Program-made: the position numbers and the translations under genes
NCBI GenBank assembly: GCA_028583605.1
Contig: CM053326.1
Coordinates: 500,412-564,411 of the forward strand
Origin: Dastarcus helophoroides
Lineage: Eukaryota > Arthropoda > Insecta > Coleoptera > Bothrideridae
Reading direction: 5' to 3'
DNA: 64,000 nt
Shown: positions 34,560 to 45,588 of the stretch, in pieces
Numbering within the stretch: position 1 is the first letter of the stretch
Layout: the number at the start of each line of letters is the position of its first letter
The notes under the pieces: generated by a model
The model's database searches: none
The model's input: the letters and a program-made list of their open reading frames with translations, nothing else
Told to the model about the DNA's origin: nothing

Positions 34560-37048
34560 TCTTTGGATGAATGGAATCAAAGTTCCAAATACAGTGAAAT
34601 CTCTAATCAATCAACCTGTCATTTGATATTTAGTTTCTTCGCTGGCAGATCTCTTCATTGGCGTTATATTCTCATCCATTCTCTTCTCTTCTCTTCTCTT
34701 CTCTTCTCTTCTCTTCTCTTCTCTTCTCTTCTCTTCTCTTCTCTTCTCTTCTCTTCTCTTCTCTTCTCTTCTCTTCTCTTCTCTTCTCTTCTCTTCTCTT
34801 CTCTTCTCTTCTCTTCTCTTCTCTTCTCTTCTCTTCTCTTCTCTTCTCTTCTCTTCTCTTCTCTTCTCTTCTCTTCTCTTCTCTTCTCTTCTCTTCTCTT
34901 CTCTTCTCTTCTCTTCTCTTCTCTTCTCTTCTCTTCTCTCTTCTCTTCTCTTCTCTTCTCTTCGCTTCGCTTCCCTTCCCTTCCCTTCCCTTCCCTTCCC
35001 TTCCCTTCCCTTCCCTTCCCTTCCCTTCCCTTCCCTTCCCTTCCCTTCCCTTCCCTTCCCTTCCTTCCCTTCCCTTCCCTTCCCTTCCCTTCCCTTCCCT
35101 TCCCTTCCCTTCCCTTCCCTCTCTTATCTCCTCTTCTCTTCTCTTCCTTCCCTTCCCTTCCCTTCCCTTCCCTTCCTTTTGCTTTCCTTTCCTTTCCTTT
35201 CCTTCCCTTCTCTTCTCTTCTCTTTTCGTCTCTCCTCTTCTCTTCTCTTCTCTTCTCTTTTCGTCTCTCCTCTTCTCTTCTTCTTTCTCCTCTTCTCTTC
35301 TCTTCTCTTTCCTTCTCTTCTCTTCTCTTCTCTTCTCTTCTCTTCTCTTCTCTTCTCTTCTCTTCTCTTCTCTTCTCTTCTCTTCTCTTCTCTTCTCTTC
35401 TCTTCTCTTCTCTTCTCTTCTCTTCTCTTCTCTTCTCTTCTCTTCTCTTCTCTTCTCTTCTCTTCTCTTCTCTTCTCTTCTCTTCTCTTCTCTTCTCTTC
35501 TCTCTCTTCTCTTCCTTCCCTTCCCTTCCCTTCCCTTCCCTTCCCTCTCTTCTCTCCTCTTCTCTTCTCTTCTCTTCTTTTCTCTTCTCTTCTCTTCTCT
35601 TCTCTTCTCTTCTCTTCTCCTCTCCTCTCCCTCTCTTCCCTTTGCTTTCCTTTCCTTCCCTTCTCTTCTCTTCTCTTTTTGTCTCTCCTCTTCTCTTCTC
35701 TTCTCTTCTCTTCTCTTCTCTTCTCTTCTCTTCACTCCTCTTCTCTTCACTCTCTTCTCTTCTCTTCTCTTCTCTTCTCTTCTCTTCTCTTCTCTTCTCT
35801 TCTCTTCTCTTCTCTTCTCTTCTCTTCTCTTCTCTTCTCTTCTCTTCTCTTCTCTTCTCTTCTCTTCTCTTCTCTTCTCTTCTCTTCTCTTCTCTTCTCT
35901 TCTTCTCTTCTCTTCTCTTTCTCTTCTCTTCTCTTCTCTTCTCTTCTCTTCTCTTCTCTTCTCTTCTCTTCTCTTCCTTCTCTTCTCTTCTCTTCTCTTC
36001 TCTTCTCTTCTCTTCTCTTCTCTTCTCTTCTCATTCTCTTCTCTTCTCTTCTCTTCTCTTCTCTTCTCTTCTCTTCTCTTCTCTTCTCTTCTCTTCTCTT
36101 CTCTTCTCTTCTCTTCTCTTCTTCTCTTCTTTTCTCTTCCCTTCTCTTCTCTTCTCTTCTCTTCTCTTTTTTTCTTTCCTCTTCTCTTCTCTTTTCTTTT
36201 CTTCTCTTCTCTTATCTTATCAGATCTCTTCAAGTTGTCGTTGTTGGCGCCTCAACCAAGAATTTGCCATTAATGCGGGGGTGTTTCAGGTGTCTGTTTT
36301 GGCTCTTACTCTGTTTCTGTTACACGTAAACAATCTCTTCGCTTCAACTTTTAATTCGGTATACCGTTATGTAGGTGATAGCATTCTGGTGTCATTTTTT
36401 TACCCGACAAAGCGTTATCCATCGCTACTTTAAATCGGCTAAGAGAACAGCAGATACAGATGACTGATCAGGATCTCGAAGTCATTCTGGAATGGAATAA
36501 GTTAAACTGGTCGACTTCAATGTCTCAAAAACTCAATCCGCGGTTTTCTCTAAGAAAACATCAAGGGATAATGCAAGAAACGTTCTCATGGGCGATAAAG
36601 TTCTCCCGATGAGATCTAATCAGCCTTTCCTTGAGGTGAATGCGAGTACCAACTTTCCTATTGCCAAGTCTATCTCTCAGAAGCTGAGCTTTCTTTATAG
36701 AGCTAAAAAGTACTTCACAACTTATCAGCTGCTTACCCTATACAAAGCTCAAGTTAGGCCAACACTAGAATACCGTTCTCATGTTTGAAGTTTACCCTCA
36801 AAACATTCTTTGGTTCTTTTAGATTCAATTAAAGAGCGATTCACGCTTATTGATGACGAGCACTAACTTCTCTTAGGACGACCATATTCGCGCCAATGCC
36901 CGGTCCGCCTTTCAGAAGTTAGGCTTTCTTTTTAAATATAAAAAGTACTTGATGTTTCATCAGCTGTTCACTCTATACAAAGTTCAAGATAGGCCAACAC
37001 TGGAATACTGTTCTCAGGTTTGGAATTCAGGCGAAGAGAACTAAGGAT
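34560..37048 (+). pseudogene. Jockey-like LINE RT interrupted by a microsatellite
   Basis: Left of the array the frame reads FSFFAGRSL (34630-34655), a counterpart of the residues that precede RT motif B. Right of the array (from 36221) it repeats RSLQVVV and goes on to INAGVFQVSVLALTLFLLHVNN (RT domains 4-5), YRYVGDSILVSF (a decayed YADD box), LPMRSNQPFLEVNASTNF and KKYFTTYQLLTLYKAQVRP, then stops. 36860-37040 repeats the last segment (QKLGFLF, YKVQDRPTLEYCSQVW). Frameshifts and stops are many. The copy ends at about 37048, where the 132-bp array starts. Confidence 0.85.
34674..36220. repeat. 1.55-kb (CTCTT)n array inside the LINE
   Basis: Pure CTCTT pentamers for the first 260 bp, then blocks of CCCTT (34970-35120 and 35500-35550) and mixed blocks. 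All long frames on both strands are artefacts of the 15-nt period. It is bounded by RT coding sequence of the same LINE on both sides. Confidence 0.97.
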
Positions 37049-39958
37049 TTGACTGAAGCTCTAACACAAGAAAATTCGAAATCTAAGAGAACTGGGTATA
37101 TTTCAGAGAAGTCAAAAAAATAGAAATAACTAGACCGACGAGCAAGTTGTAGCTTCATCTGGTGTTGTCTTGCCTGAAGAAGACATTGCAGCACTACCAG
37201 AAGAAAAAAAGAAATCGAAGAAAACTGACAATATTCCGGAGAGATCAAATAATAGAAATAAGGCAACCAACAAGCAAGATGCAGCTTTAGCTGGTATTGT
37301 CTTGCCTGACGAAGACATTGAAGCTCTAACAGAAGAAACAACGAAATCTAAGAGAACTGCGGATATTTCAGAGAAATCAAAAAATAGAAATAACGCGAAC
37401 AACGAGGAAGATGCAGCTTTAACTGGTGTTGTCCTGCCTGAAAAAGACATAAAAGCACTACTAGAAGAAAAAAAGAAATTGAAGAGAAGTGGGGATATTT
37501 CAGAGAAATAAAACAATAGAAATAACGCGACCGACGAGCCAGTTGCAGCTTTCAATGGTGTTGTCTTGCCTGAAGAAACCATTGAAGCACTACCAGAAGA
37601 AAAAAAGAAATTGGAGAAAACTGGGGACATTCCAGAGAAATAAAAAAATAGAAATAACGCGACCGACGGATGCAGGATGCAGCTTCTGCTGGTCTTGTCT
37701 TGCCTGAAGAAGACATTGAAACGCTACCAGAAGTAAAACAGAAATCAAAGAGAACTAGAGATATTGTAGGCAAATCAAAAAATAGAAATAACGCGATCGG
37801 CGAGCAAGATGCAGCTTCAGCTTTTGTTTTCTTGCCTGAAGAAGACATTAAAGCACTACCAGAGAAAAAAGAGAAATTGAAGAGAACTGGGGATGTTCTA
37901 GAGGATTTAAAAAGTAGAAATAACACAACGGACAAGCAAGATGCAACTTTAACTGGTGTTGTCTTGCCTTAAGAAGACATTGAAGCACTACCAGAAGAAA
38001 AAAAGAAATCGAAGAGAACTGGGGATATTCCAGAGAAATTAAAAAATAAAAATAACACCACCGACGAGCAAGATGCAGCTTCAGATGGTGTTGTCTTGCC
38101 TAAAGAAGACATAAAAGCACCACTAGAAGAAAAAAAGAAATTGAAGAGAAGTAGGGATATTCCAGAGAAATAAAAAAATAGAAATAACGCAAACAACGAA
38201 CAAGATGCAGCTTTAACTAGTGTTGTCTTCCCTGAAAAAGACATAAAAGCACTACTAGAAGAAAAAAAGAAATTGCAGGGAAGTGGGTATATTCCAGAGA
38301 AATAAAAAATAGAAATAACGCGACCGACGAGCCAGTTGCAGCTTTAACTGGTGTTGTCTTGCCTAAAAAAAACATTGAAGCACTACCACAAGAAAAAAAG
38401 AAATCGGAGAAAACTGGGGACATTTCAGATAAATAAAAAATAGAAATAACGCGACCGACGAGCAGGATTCAGCTTCTGCTGGTGTTGTCTTGCCTGAAAA
38501 AGACATTAAAACGCTGCCAGAAGTAAAACAGAAATCAAAGAGAACTAGAAATATTCTAGGCAAATTAGAAAATAGAAATAACGCGATCGGCGAGCAAGAT
38601 GCAGCTTCAGCTTTTGTTTTCTTGCCTGAAGAAGACATTAAAGCACTACCAGAGAAAAAAGAGAAATCGAAGAGAACTGGGGATGTTCTAGAGGATTTAA
38701 AAAGTAGAAATAACGCAACAGACAAGCAAGATGCAGCTTTAACTGGTGTTGTCTTGCCTAAAGAAGATATTGAAGCACTACCAGAAGAAAAAAAGAAATC
38801 GAAGAGAACTGGGGATATTCCAGAGAAATTAAAAAATAAAAATAACACGACCGACGAGCAAGATACAGCTTCAGATGGTGTTGTCTTGCCTAAAGAAGAC
38901 ATTAAAGCATAACCAGAAAAAAAAAGAAATCGAAGAGAATTGGAAATATTCCAGAGAAATCAAAAAATAGAAATAACACGACCGACGGGCAATATGCAGC
39001 TTCAGCTGGTGTTGTCTTGCCTGAAGAAGACATTGAAGCACTACCAGAAATAAAACAAAAATTAAAGAGAACTAGGGATATTCTAAAGAAATCAAAAAAT
39101 AAAAATAACGCAACCGCGAGCAAGATGCAGCTTCAGCTGTTTTTGTTTTGCCTGAAGAAGACATTAAACCACTACCAAAAAAAAAAGAAATCGAAGAAAA
39201 TTGGGGATGTTCTAGAGGAATCAAAGAGTAGAAATAATGCGACCGGCGGGCAAGATGCAGCCTTAGCTGGTGCTGTCTTGCATAAAGAAGACATTGAAGC
39301 ACTACCAAAAAAAAACAGAAATCGAAGAAAACTGGCCATATTTCGAAAAGGTCAAAAAATTGAAATAACGCAACCAACAAGCAAGATGCAGCTTTAACTG
39401 GTATTGTCTTGCCTGAAGAAGACATTGAAACTCTAACAGAAGAAAAAACGAAATCTAAGAGACCTGGGGATATTTCAGAGAAATCAAAAAATATAAATAA
39501 CGCAAACAACGAGCAAGATGCAGCTTAACTGGTATTGTCTTGCCTGAAGAAGACATAAAAGCACTGCCAGAAGAAAAAATAAAATCGAAAAGAAGTGGGG
39601 ATATTTTAGAGAAATAAAAAATAAAAATAACGCGACCGACGAGCAAGATGCAGCTTCAGATGGTGTTGTCTTGCCTGAAGAAGACATTAAAGCATTGCCA
39701 GAAAAAAAAAAGAAATCGAAGAGAACTGGGGATATTCCAAAGAAATTAAAAAATAGAAATAACGCAACCGACGAGCAAGGTACAGCTTCAGCTGGTGTTG
39801 TCTTGTATGGAGGAGATAATGAAGCACTGCCAAAAGAAAAAGAGAAAAAATCGAAAAGAACGCGAGATGATTCAAAGGATCGAAAGAAATCGAAAAATAG
39901 AAATAACTTGATCGAGGAGAAGGAAGCTGCTGTTGTCTTGCATTAGGAAACTGAAGCA
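37048..39958 (+). repeat. 132-bp (44-codon) coding-derived tandem array, ~22 units
   Basis: GACATT start points fall at 37182, 37314 and 37446, exactly 132 bp apart. Each unit reads EDIEALPEEK, KSKRTGDIPEK, KNRNNATDEQD, AASAGVVLPE with charged variation. The frame is conserved within runs of two to four units. It is broken by a recurring TCA-to-TAA change (EKS to EK stop) and by 1-2 nt indels. Synonymous-like variation suggests a once-translated acidic/basic repeat protein of unknown function. The present array cannot be read through. Confidence 0.9.
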
Positions 39959-39962
39959 TTGT

Positions 39963-40018
39963 CAGTTCAGTGCTGCCAGTTCAGTGCTGCCAGTTCAGTG
40001 TTGCCAGTTCAGTGCTGC
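39963..40018. repeat. Four 14-bp repeats CAGTTCAGTGCTGC
   Basis: Four tandem copies at 39963, 39977, 39991 and 40005, one with a C-to-T change. They lie exactly between the 132-bp array and the unique C-terminal segment. Confidence 0.9.
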
Positions 40019-40410
40019 ACTGAAGCACTAAAGCGGGAGAAATCGAAGAAAACTGGAGATATTCGTGAGGATCACAAAGATCAATGCAATGATGGATATT
40101 AAGGATTCGAATGAAGAAATATTTTAGTGGAAACGGTTTAGTGGGGATAACGTACCAGTTAATTCCAGTGAAGAAGCGCCCTGCAGCAAATCAAAAACGA
40201 AGAATAAAGCATTCAAGATTAACTTAGCTAAAGATGATTATGAAAAGATTGACAAGAACGTATCTAGGCAGCGATCTTATGAAGTTTCTGATAAAATATT
40301 TGGTATCACTGAAGGCGAGGAGCAAATTAGAAAAAGGGGTAGAAAATCGAAACGTGTAAACTATGAATTGTTAACGGGTAAAGTAAAAGAAAGTGATATA
40401 AGGCTATAGA
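40019..40410 (+). pseudogene. C-terminal segment of the repeat protein
   Basis: After one more diverged repeat (KREKSKKTGDI) and a stop-broken stretch, the frame from about 40148 reads VPVNSSEEAPCSKSKTKN, KINLAKDDYEKIDKNVSRQR, VSDKIFGITEGEEQIRKRG, RKSKRVNYELLTGKVKESD and ends IRL at TAG. The composition is charged, with basic patches resembling nuclear-localisation signals. AATAAA at 40723-40728 could serve as poly(A) signal. No family recognised. Whether this is a live terminal exon reached by splicing or a relic cannot be decided here. Confidence 0.5.
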
Positions 40411-41838
40411 TATAATTTTGGTGAAATAGATATGATTAAATGGAATCAGCTAATATTTTTAATCATTATTTCTCAGACTGTATTATTTTAATTTTGCATA
40501 AAATTAACTTTGTAATTAAGTCATGAATCCACCCTACAACTAAACTAGATAATTACCTCCTTACCTAAACTGTAGAAACCAGATTTTCTCTAAATGAAAG
40601 CCTTTAATTATATCGTTCTAGTTTACAGTTGATATGTAATATCACTTATTAAATTGACTTCCTTATGCTACACAAATTCAGTTTTAAAAATCAATGTAAT
40701 ATTATGTAAAGCATATCTTTGAAATAAAGCAAAATAGAATCACTGACTTATAGGTGTGACTGTTTTAAGTTCGACTGGCTTTAAAATTATTTTTCTGTTT
40801 TAAAAATTCTTTTGAGACTCAATTCAAAACTTCGATTGGTAACTCAACATTTAGAGCAAAACAAAATTGTCGAACTTTCGACTTATCTCTCAAAAGTGGG
40901 AATTCAAAGCCCAAATTTGAAATTTTCAGTCACCTACATTTTTCGTCATTGAAAATTGAAAGGATAATTTGGTATCCTGAATTTGATGTCAAACTCTGAA
41001 TTTTGAAATTTGCAGCCTGAGTTGGCATGTCGAAAAAACGTGGAAATTTAAAGTTGGAGTTACAGAAAAAGCTGACATGTGCATCTTTGGTTTTAGCAAT
41101 CGTCTCTTTTTTTGTAATTTATTTAGTTTTTTAAATGTCTTCTTCTTTATTCTGTGTGTGTGTTCTTTATTCTGTGTGTTCTATATGCCTACGTTTCCAA
41201 ATATCATGTTAATAAGAATGTGATCTTATTAAAAATTTGTTCCCAACTTTCCAACTGTGTTCCCAACTTCCCAACTGTGTTCACACAGGTGAAATCAAAA
41301 TTAGAAAAAATATAAGTGAAATGAAAGTAGATAATATTAATAATGTATACTGTTTAGTAAGATCGCATTTTCGAACGAAGCAAACATAAAAAAATATTAA
41401 TTTAATAGAGCGAAATGTTTCGTTATTTTTTTACTTCTATCTTCTTGCTTAGCTGTGAACTTGCATATCAGGCATGGAAATGATTGAGCGCTGAAGCAAA
41501 TACTTGCATACTTATTGTCATGCTGTCACAATTGCTATTAAAAATCTTTTAGAGCCAGATGTATTGCTTTTTAATGATACCTTTTTAAGAAACCCCCATT
41601 TGTTAACACTTTTGTCACAATGGAACAAGTTTGGAAGTAATAACTGCACGCTATTATGGGAAACTCAGTCGGTGGTAGCAGTTGTAAGAGTAAGGATAAG
41701 ATCTGCTAACGGTTTACCGATCAAATCAAGGTGGTGTGACTAGAATAATTTTTTTTTGTTAAGAGAATCAAAGCACTGAAATAATGGGTAAATATAATAA
41801 AGTCGTTTGGATAATAATGATTGATTAGTGAGTGATAT
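40411..41838. other. Unassigned region between repeat gene and solo LTR
   Basis: 3'-UTR-like AT-rich DNA to about 40740, then AT-rich sequence and a TCCCAACTGTG duplication near 41250-41285. A 79-codon plus frame at 41504-41743 (AIKNLLEPDVLLFNDTFLRN) has protein-like composition but no family I recognise. Confidence 0.35.
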
Positions 41839-42213
41839 TGTGGCGGGTTTATCGGTTCGAATTGATGACCACGTGTGAATTACACCACTTTATTACCAAA
41901 CTTAACTTGGATCACCACAATTAAACAATTAACTCACTTATTATTAACTTCTACTAACTCACCAATTACACTGATTCCAACTGACTTACTTGAGGGAAAG
42001 CTAACCGCCTTTTATAGTTTTGGCTCCCGGCTTCTAGAACTTTTCGGCAGATAAAGCTGATCGTTTGCCGAAATTTCTGGAACGCTTATCTGCCGTTTGT
42101 TTCGTTATTGCGGCCGGTTTCCCCTTATCAGATCCTTCTAGAAACTTTTTTTATTTACTAAATTCTACAATTCAAAACTAAATTCTATTCCATCTATTTA
42201 CGTTGCGTTACAA
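41839..42213 (-). mobile_element. Solo LTR, TSD ATAT
   Basis: 375 bp from TGTGGCGGG to GCGTTACA, flanked by ATAT at 41835-41838 and 42214-42217. It aligns along its length with the copies at 30905 and 50477, including the TATA box and the CGGCAGATAA segment. Confidence 0.9.
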
Positions 42214-42258
42214 TATGTTGCAGTCTTCTGGTGAAATCAGCTTTTTCAGGAAAAGTTA

Positions 42259-42600
42259 ATGAAATTCAGCCACATATTAAAATGTATTAGCACCAAAAGA
42301 CTAGACGTTTTTTGTAGCAAAATTTCGTCAATTCCATTCCTGTTGATTGGCATTTTCTTCGCCTGTTGCTTCTTTCATTACATCAAGTGCCAAATGGATT
42401 TTGAACGTTACATGGAAGGGACAATGGGAGTAATTTTGCACGTTCTTAGTAAGAGTATAACATTTAATGAAACAACTGAAATGTCTAGCTTTTTCCATTC
42501 CTGCTGATTGGCATTTTCTTCACCAATTGCTTCTTACAGACGTTTAAATTTTCAGTTACCTCTTTTTTGTTAAAGAATGGCAATCTTTTATAGATTGCCC
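42259..42600 (+). pseudogene. Short hydrophobic open frame, possible receptor-gene fragment
   Basis: 82 codons with a hydrophobic stretch (IPFLLIGIFFACCFFHYI) followed by DFERYMEGTMGVILHVLSKS. This is loosely like the TM1-TM2 region of odorant receptors. The hydrophobic segment is partly repeated at 42490-42535, which ends the frame. No exon borders or other receptor motifs were found, so the similarity may be chance. Confidence 0.25.
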
Positions 42601-42639
42601 CAAACAGCAATTGCGTTAGATCTTAGTTTGTCAATCTTG

Positions 42640-43047
42640 AGAACTGGGGATATTCCAAAGAAATAAAAAAATAGAAATAACGCGACCGACGAGCAAGATG
42701 CAGCTTCAGCTGGTGTTGTCTTGCCTGAAAAAGACATTGAAGCTCTACCAGAAGTAAAACAGAAATCAAAGAGAACTAGGAATATTCTAGGGAAATCAAA
42801 AAATAGAAATAACGCGATCGGCGAGCAAGATGCAGCTTCAGCTGGTGTTTTCTTGCCTGAAGAAGACATTGAAGCGCTACCAGAAGTAAAACAGAAATCA
42901 AAGACAACTAGGGATATTCTAGAGAAATCAAAAAATAGAAATAACGCGATCGGCGAGCAAGATGCAGCTTCAGCTGGTGTTGTCTTGCCTGAAGAAGACA
43001 TTAAAGCACTACCAGAGAAAAAACAGAAGATGTAAAGGACATAACTA
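42640..43047 (+). repeat. 132-bp repeat block fused to RTE sequence, copy 1
   Basis: Three 132-bp units that join RTE-like RT sequence at GAAGATGTAAAGGACATAAC. Units are closer to each other and to those at 43385-44340 than to the main array. Confidence 0.88.
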
Positions 43048-43221
43048 ACCAAAGCAGTAGTTTTCAAAGACAAACAGGGATTTCTACTCAGAAGGGAAGA
43101 TGATATCCTTAGAAGATGGAGAGAGTACTTCGAGGAATTGTTGAATACTGGGGAAACAGAAGAATTTGGAGAGCACCAACACGAGGCGACTGTAGAAGAA
43201 GTATTAAAACCAAAGGAAAAA
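43048..43221 (+). pseudogene. RTE-like RT N-terminal fragment, copy 1
   Basis: Reads KAVVFKDKQGFLLRREDDIL, RRWREYFEELLNTGE and EEFGEHQHEATVEEVLKPKE, the stretch just before RT domain 1 in RTE/BovB-type LINEs. It then breaks directly back into 132-bp repeats at AAACGAGCAAGATACAGC. Confidence 0.85.
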
Positions 43222-43843
43222 CGAGCAAGATACAGCTTTAACTGGGGTTGTCTTGCCTAAAGAAGACATTAAAGCACTACCAGAAGAAAAAAAGAAATCG
43301 AAGAGAACTGGGGATATTCCAAAGAAATAAAAAAATAGAAATAACGCGACCGACGAGCAAGATGCAGCTTCAGCTGGTGTTGTCTTGCCTGAAGAAGACA
43401 TTGAAGCGCTACCAGAAGTAAAACAGAAATCAAAGACAACTAGGGATATTCTAGAGAAATCAAAAAATAGAAATAACGCGATCGGCGAGCAAGATGTAGC
43501 TTCAGCTGGTGTTGTCTTGCCTGAAAAAGACATTGAAGCTCTACCAGAAGTAAAACAGAAATCAAAGAGAACTAGGAATATTCTAGGGAAATCAAAAAAT
43601 AGAAATAACGCGATCGGCGAGCAAGATGCAGCTTCAGCTGGTGTTTTCTTGCCTGAAGAAGACATTGAAGCGCTACCAGAAGTAAAACAGAAATCAAAGA
43701 CAACTAGGGATATTCTAGAGAAATCAAAAAATAGAAATAACGCGATCGGCGAGCAAGATGCAGCTTCAGCTGGTGTTGTCTTGCCTGAAGAAGACATTAA
43801 AGCACTACCAGAGAAAAAACAGAAGATGTAAAGGACATAACTA
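43222..43843 (+). repeat. 132-bp repeat block, copy 2
   Basis: Five units between two RTE junctions. The distance from the RTE junction at 43031 to that at 43827 is 796 bp. Confidence 0.88.
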
Positions 43844-44017
43844 ACCAAAGCAGTAGTTTTCAAAGACAAACAGGGATTTCTACTCAGAAGGGAAGATGAT
43901 ATCCTTAGAAGATGGAGAGAGTACTTCGAGGAATTGTTGAATACTGGGGAAACAGAAGAATTTGGAGAGCACCAACACGAGGCGACTGTAGAAGAAGTAT
44001 TAAAACCAAAGGAAAAA
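43844..44017 (+). pseudogene. RTE-like RT N-terminal fragment, copy 2
   Basis: Practically identical to 43048-43221, with the same break points at both ends, so it was duplicated together with the repeats. Confidence 0.85.
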
Positions 44018-44375
44018 CGAGCAAGATACAGCTTTAACTGGGGTTGTCTTGCCTAAAGAAGACATTAAAGCACTACCAGAAGAAAAAAAGAAATCGAAGA
44101 GAACTGGGGATATTCCAAAGAAATAAAAAAATAGAAATAACGCGACCGACGAGCAAGATGCAGCTTCAGCTGGTGTTGTCTTGCCTGAAGAAGACATTGA
44201 AGCGCTACCAGAAGTAAAACAGAAATCAAAGACAACTAGGGATATTCTAGAGAAATCAAAAAATAGAAATAACGCGATCGGCGAGCAAGATGTAGCTTCA
44301 GCTGGTGTTGTCTTGCCTGAAGAAGACATTAAAGCACTACCAGAGAAAAAACAGAAGATGTTAAGGACATAACTA
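44018..44375 (+). repeat. 132-bp repeat block, copy 3
   Basis: Three units; next RTE junction at 44359, 532 bp after the previous one, exactly two units (264 bp) less than the 796-bp spacing. Confidence 0.88.
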
Positions 44376-45588
44376 ACCAAAGCAGTAGTTTTTAAAGACA
44401 AACAGAAATTTTTACTCAGAAGGGAAGATGATATCCTTAGAAGATGGAGAGAGTACTTCGAGGAATACTAAGGAAAGAGAAGAATTTGGAGAGCACCAAC
44501 ATGAGGCGACTGTAGAAGAAGTATTAAAACCAAATGAAAAAGAAATAAAAGACTTATTATACGCAAAGAAAAACAATAAAGGTCCAAGGGAGAATAACAT
44601 CACAGCAGAAAATTTGAAGTATAGGAGTGTCATTCTAAAAACAAAGATATTCCAGTTAGTGAGAGAAATTTGGGAAAATGAAATTATGCCGCGGAAATGG
44701 AACAAAGCTATCATGATAACACTCTATGAAAAAGGAGACATAGCAGAATGTAGTAATACAGAGGAATAGCTTTGCAAGACGTAGCATACAAAATAGTTGC
44801 AATGATAATAAAGACAAGACTAGAATAGAATACCAAGAAGGTTTTAGAAAGAACAGATCTACAACAGACCAAATATATAAACTGAAACAGATATTAACTG
44901 GATGTTATGAATACGAAATACCGACTCACCTAATCTTTATGGATTTTAAAGCTGCCAATGACTCTGTCAATAGTAATTAGTAATTGAGATATTGAGGAAA
45001 TTTAAAACGCCAGAAAAGGTAATTTGACTAATTGAAATACAAATCTTGTTCTTTGAAACCAAGAAAGATTAAAAAACACAACAAAAGTTGCTCTAACGCG
45101 TATCGGTAGTAATATCTCTCTGAAGATAGCTTGGCCATCAAAACGCGTTAGAGCAACCTTTGTTGTGTTTTTTAATCTTTCTTGATTTCAGGGAAGAAGA
45201 TTTGTATTTCAATGAAGATAACCAGGGACCAGTCCGTTCCATCGTAATTTGACTAGTTACAATGACTTTACCTAATACAACATCCAGTCAAAATAAATGG
45301 AAAATTATCGCAGGAGCTGTGGGAAGTGATCTCAGGGAAGGAGATCTACTATCGACAGTATTGTTTAATATAGTCTTGGCAAATGTTATAAGAAAAAGTG
45401 GTATAAATAGATATGGAACTCTTTTTAACAGATCTCATCAATATCTCGCGTACGCAGAAGGTATCCTGTTACTGGCCAAAACTAAGTAGAAATTATTACA
45501 AGAGATCTGGTGGTAACGGAGACGAGGATCGAGCTTCAGGTTAACAAAGACAAGAGTAAATACCTGAAGCTAGGAAAGACACGAGAAA
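44376..45588 (+). pseudogene. RTE-like LINE RT domain, 5' part of split element
   Basis: Continues from the third junction into the RT: KEIKDLLYAKKNNKGPRENN (domain 1), WENEIMPRKWNKAIMITLYE (domain 2), RKNRSTTDQIYKLKQIL (domain 2a), IFMDFKAANDSVN (domain A), GDLLSTVLFNIVLANVIRKS (domain B) and YLAYAEGILLLAKTK, where YADD has become YAEG. Stops and frameshifts occur. It is interrupted by the fold-back at 45031-45243 and by the LINE at 45589-49484, and it resumes at 49485. Confidence 0.9.
45031..45243 (+). mobile_element. Complete hammerhead-type fold-back element with 12-bp TSD
   Basis: 213 bp from ATTGAAATACAAATC to CCAGTCCGTTCCATC, flanked by GTAATTTGACTA at 45019-45030 and 45244-45255. Removing it and one duplicate restores the RTE frame between EKVI and TMTLPNTTS. 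Arms are about 65 bp; the core has CTGAAGATAGC, TTG, GCCATCAAAACGCGTTAGAGC, i.e. stem II is damaged here. Confidence 0.9.

Noticed and set aside
34563..36433. 588- and 591-codon frames rich in Leu/Phe/Ser, and the 369-codon Lys/Arg/Glu antisense frame
   Set aside because: They are translations of the (CTCTT)n array, open in several frames at once, fused to LINE RT codons.
37130..39959. Hydrophobic Ser/Phe-rich minus frames across the 132-bp array
   Set aside because: Antisense shadows of the charged plus-strand repeat; only the plus reading continues into a coherent C-terminus.
42259..42507. A second odorant-receptor gene
   Set aside because: Only a vague hydrophobic similarity; none of the conserved C-terminal motifs occur downstream, so it is kept as a low-confidence fragment only.
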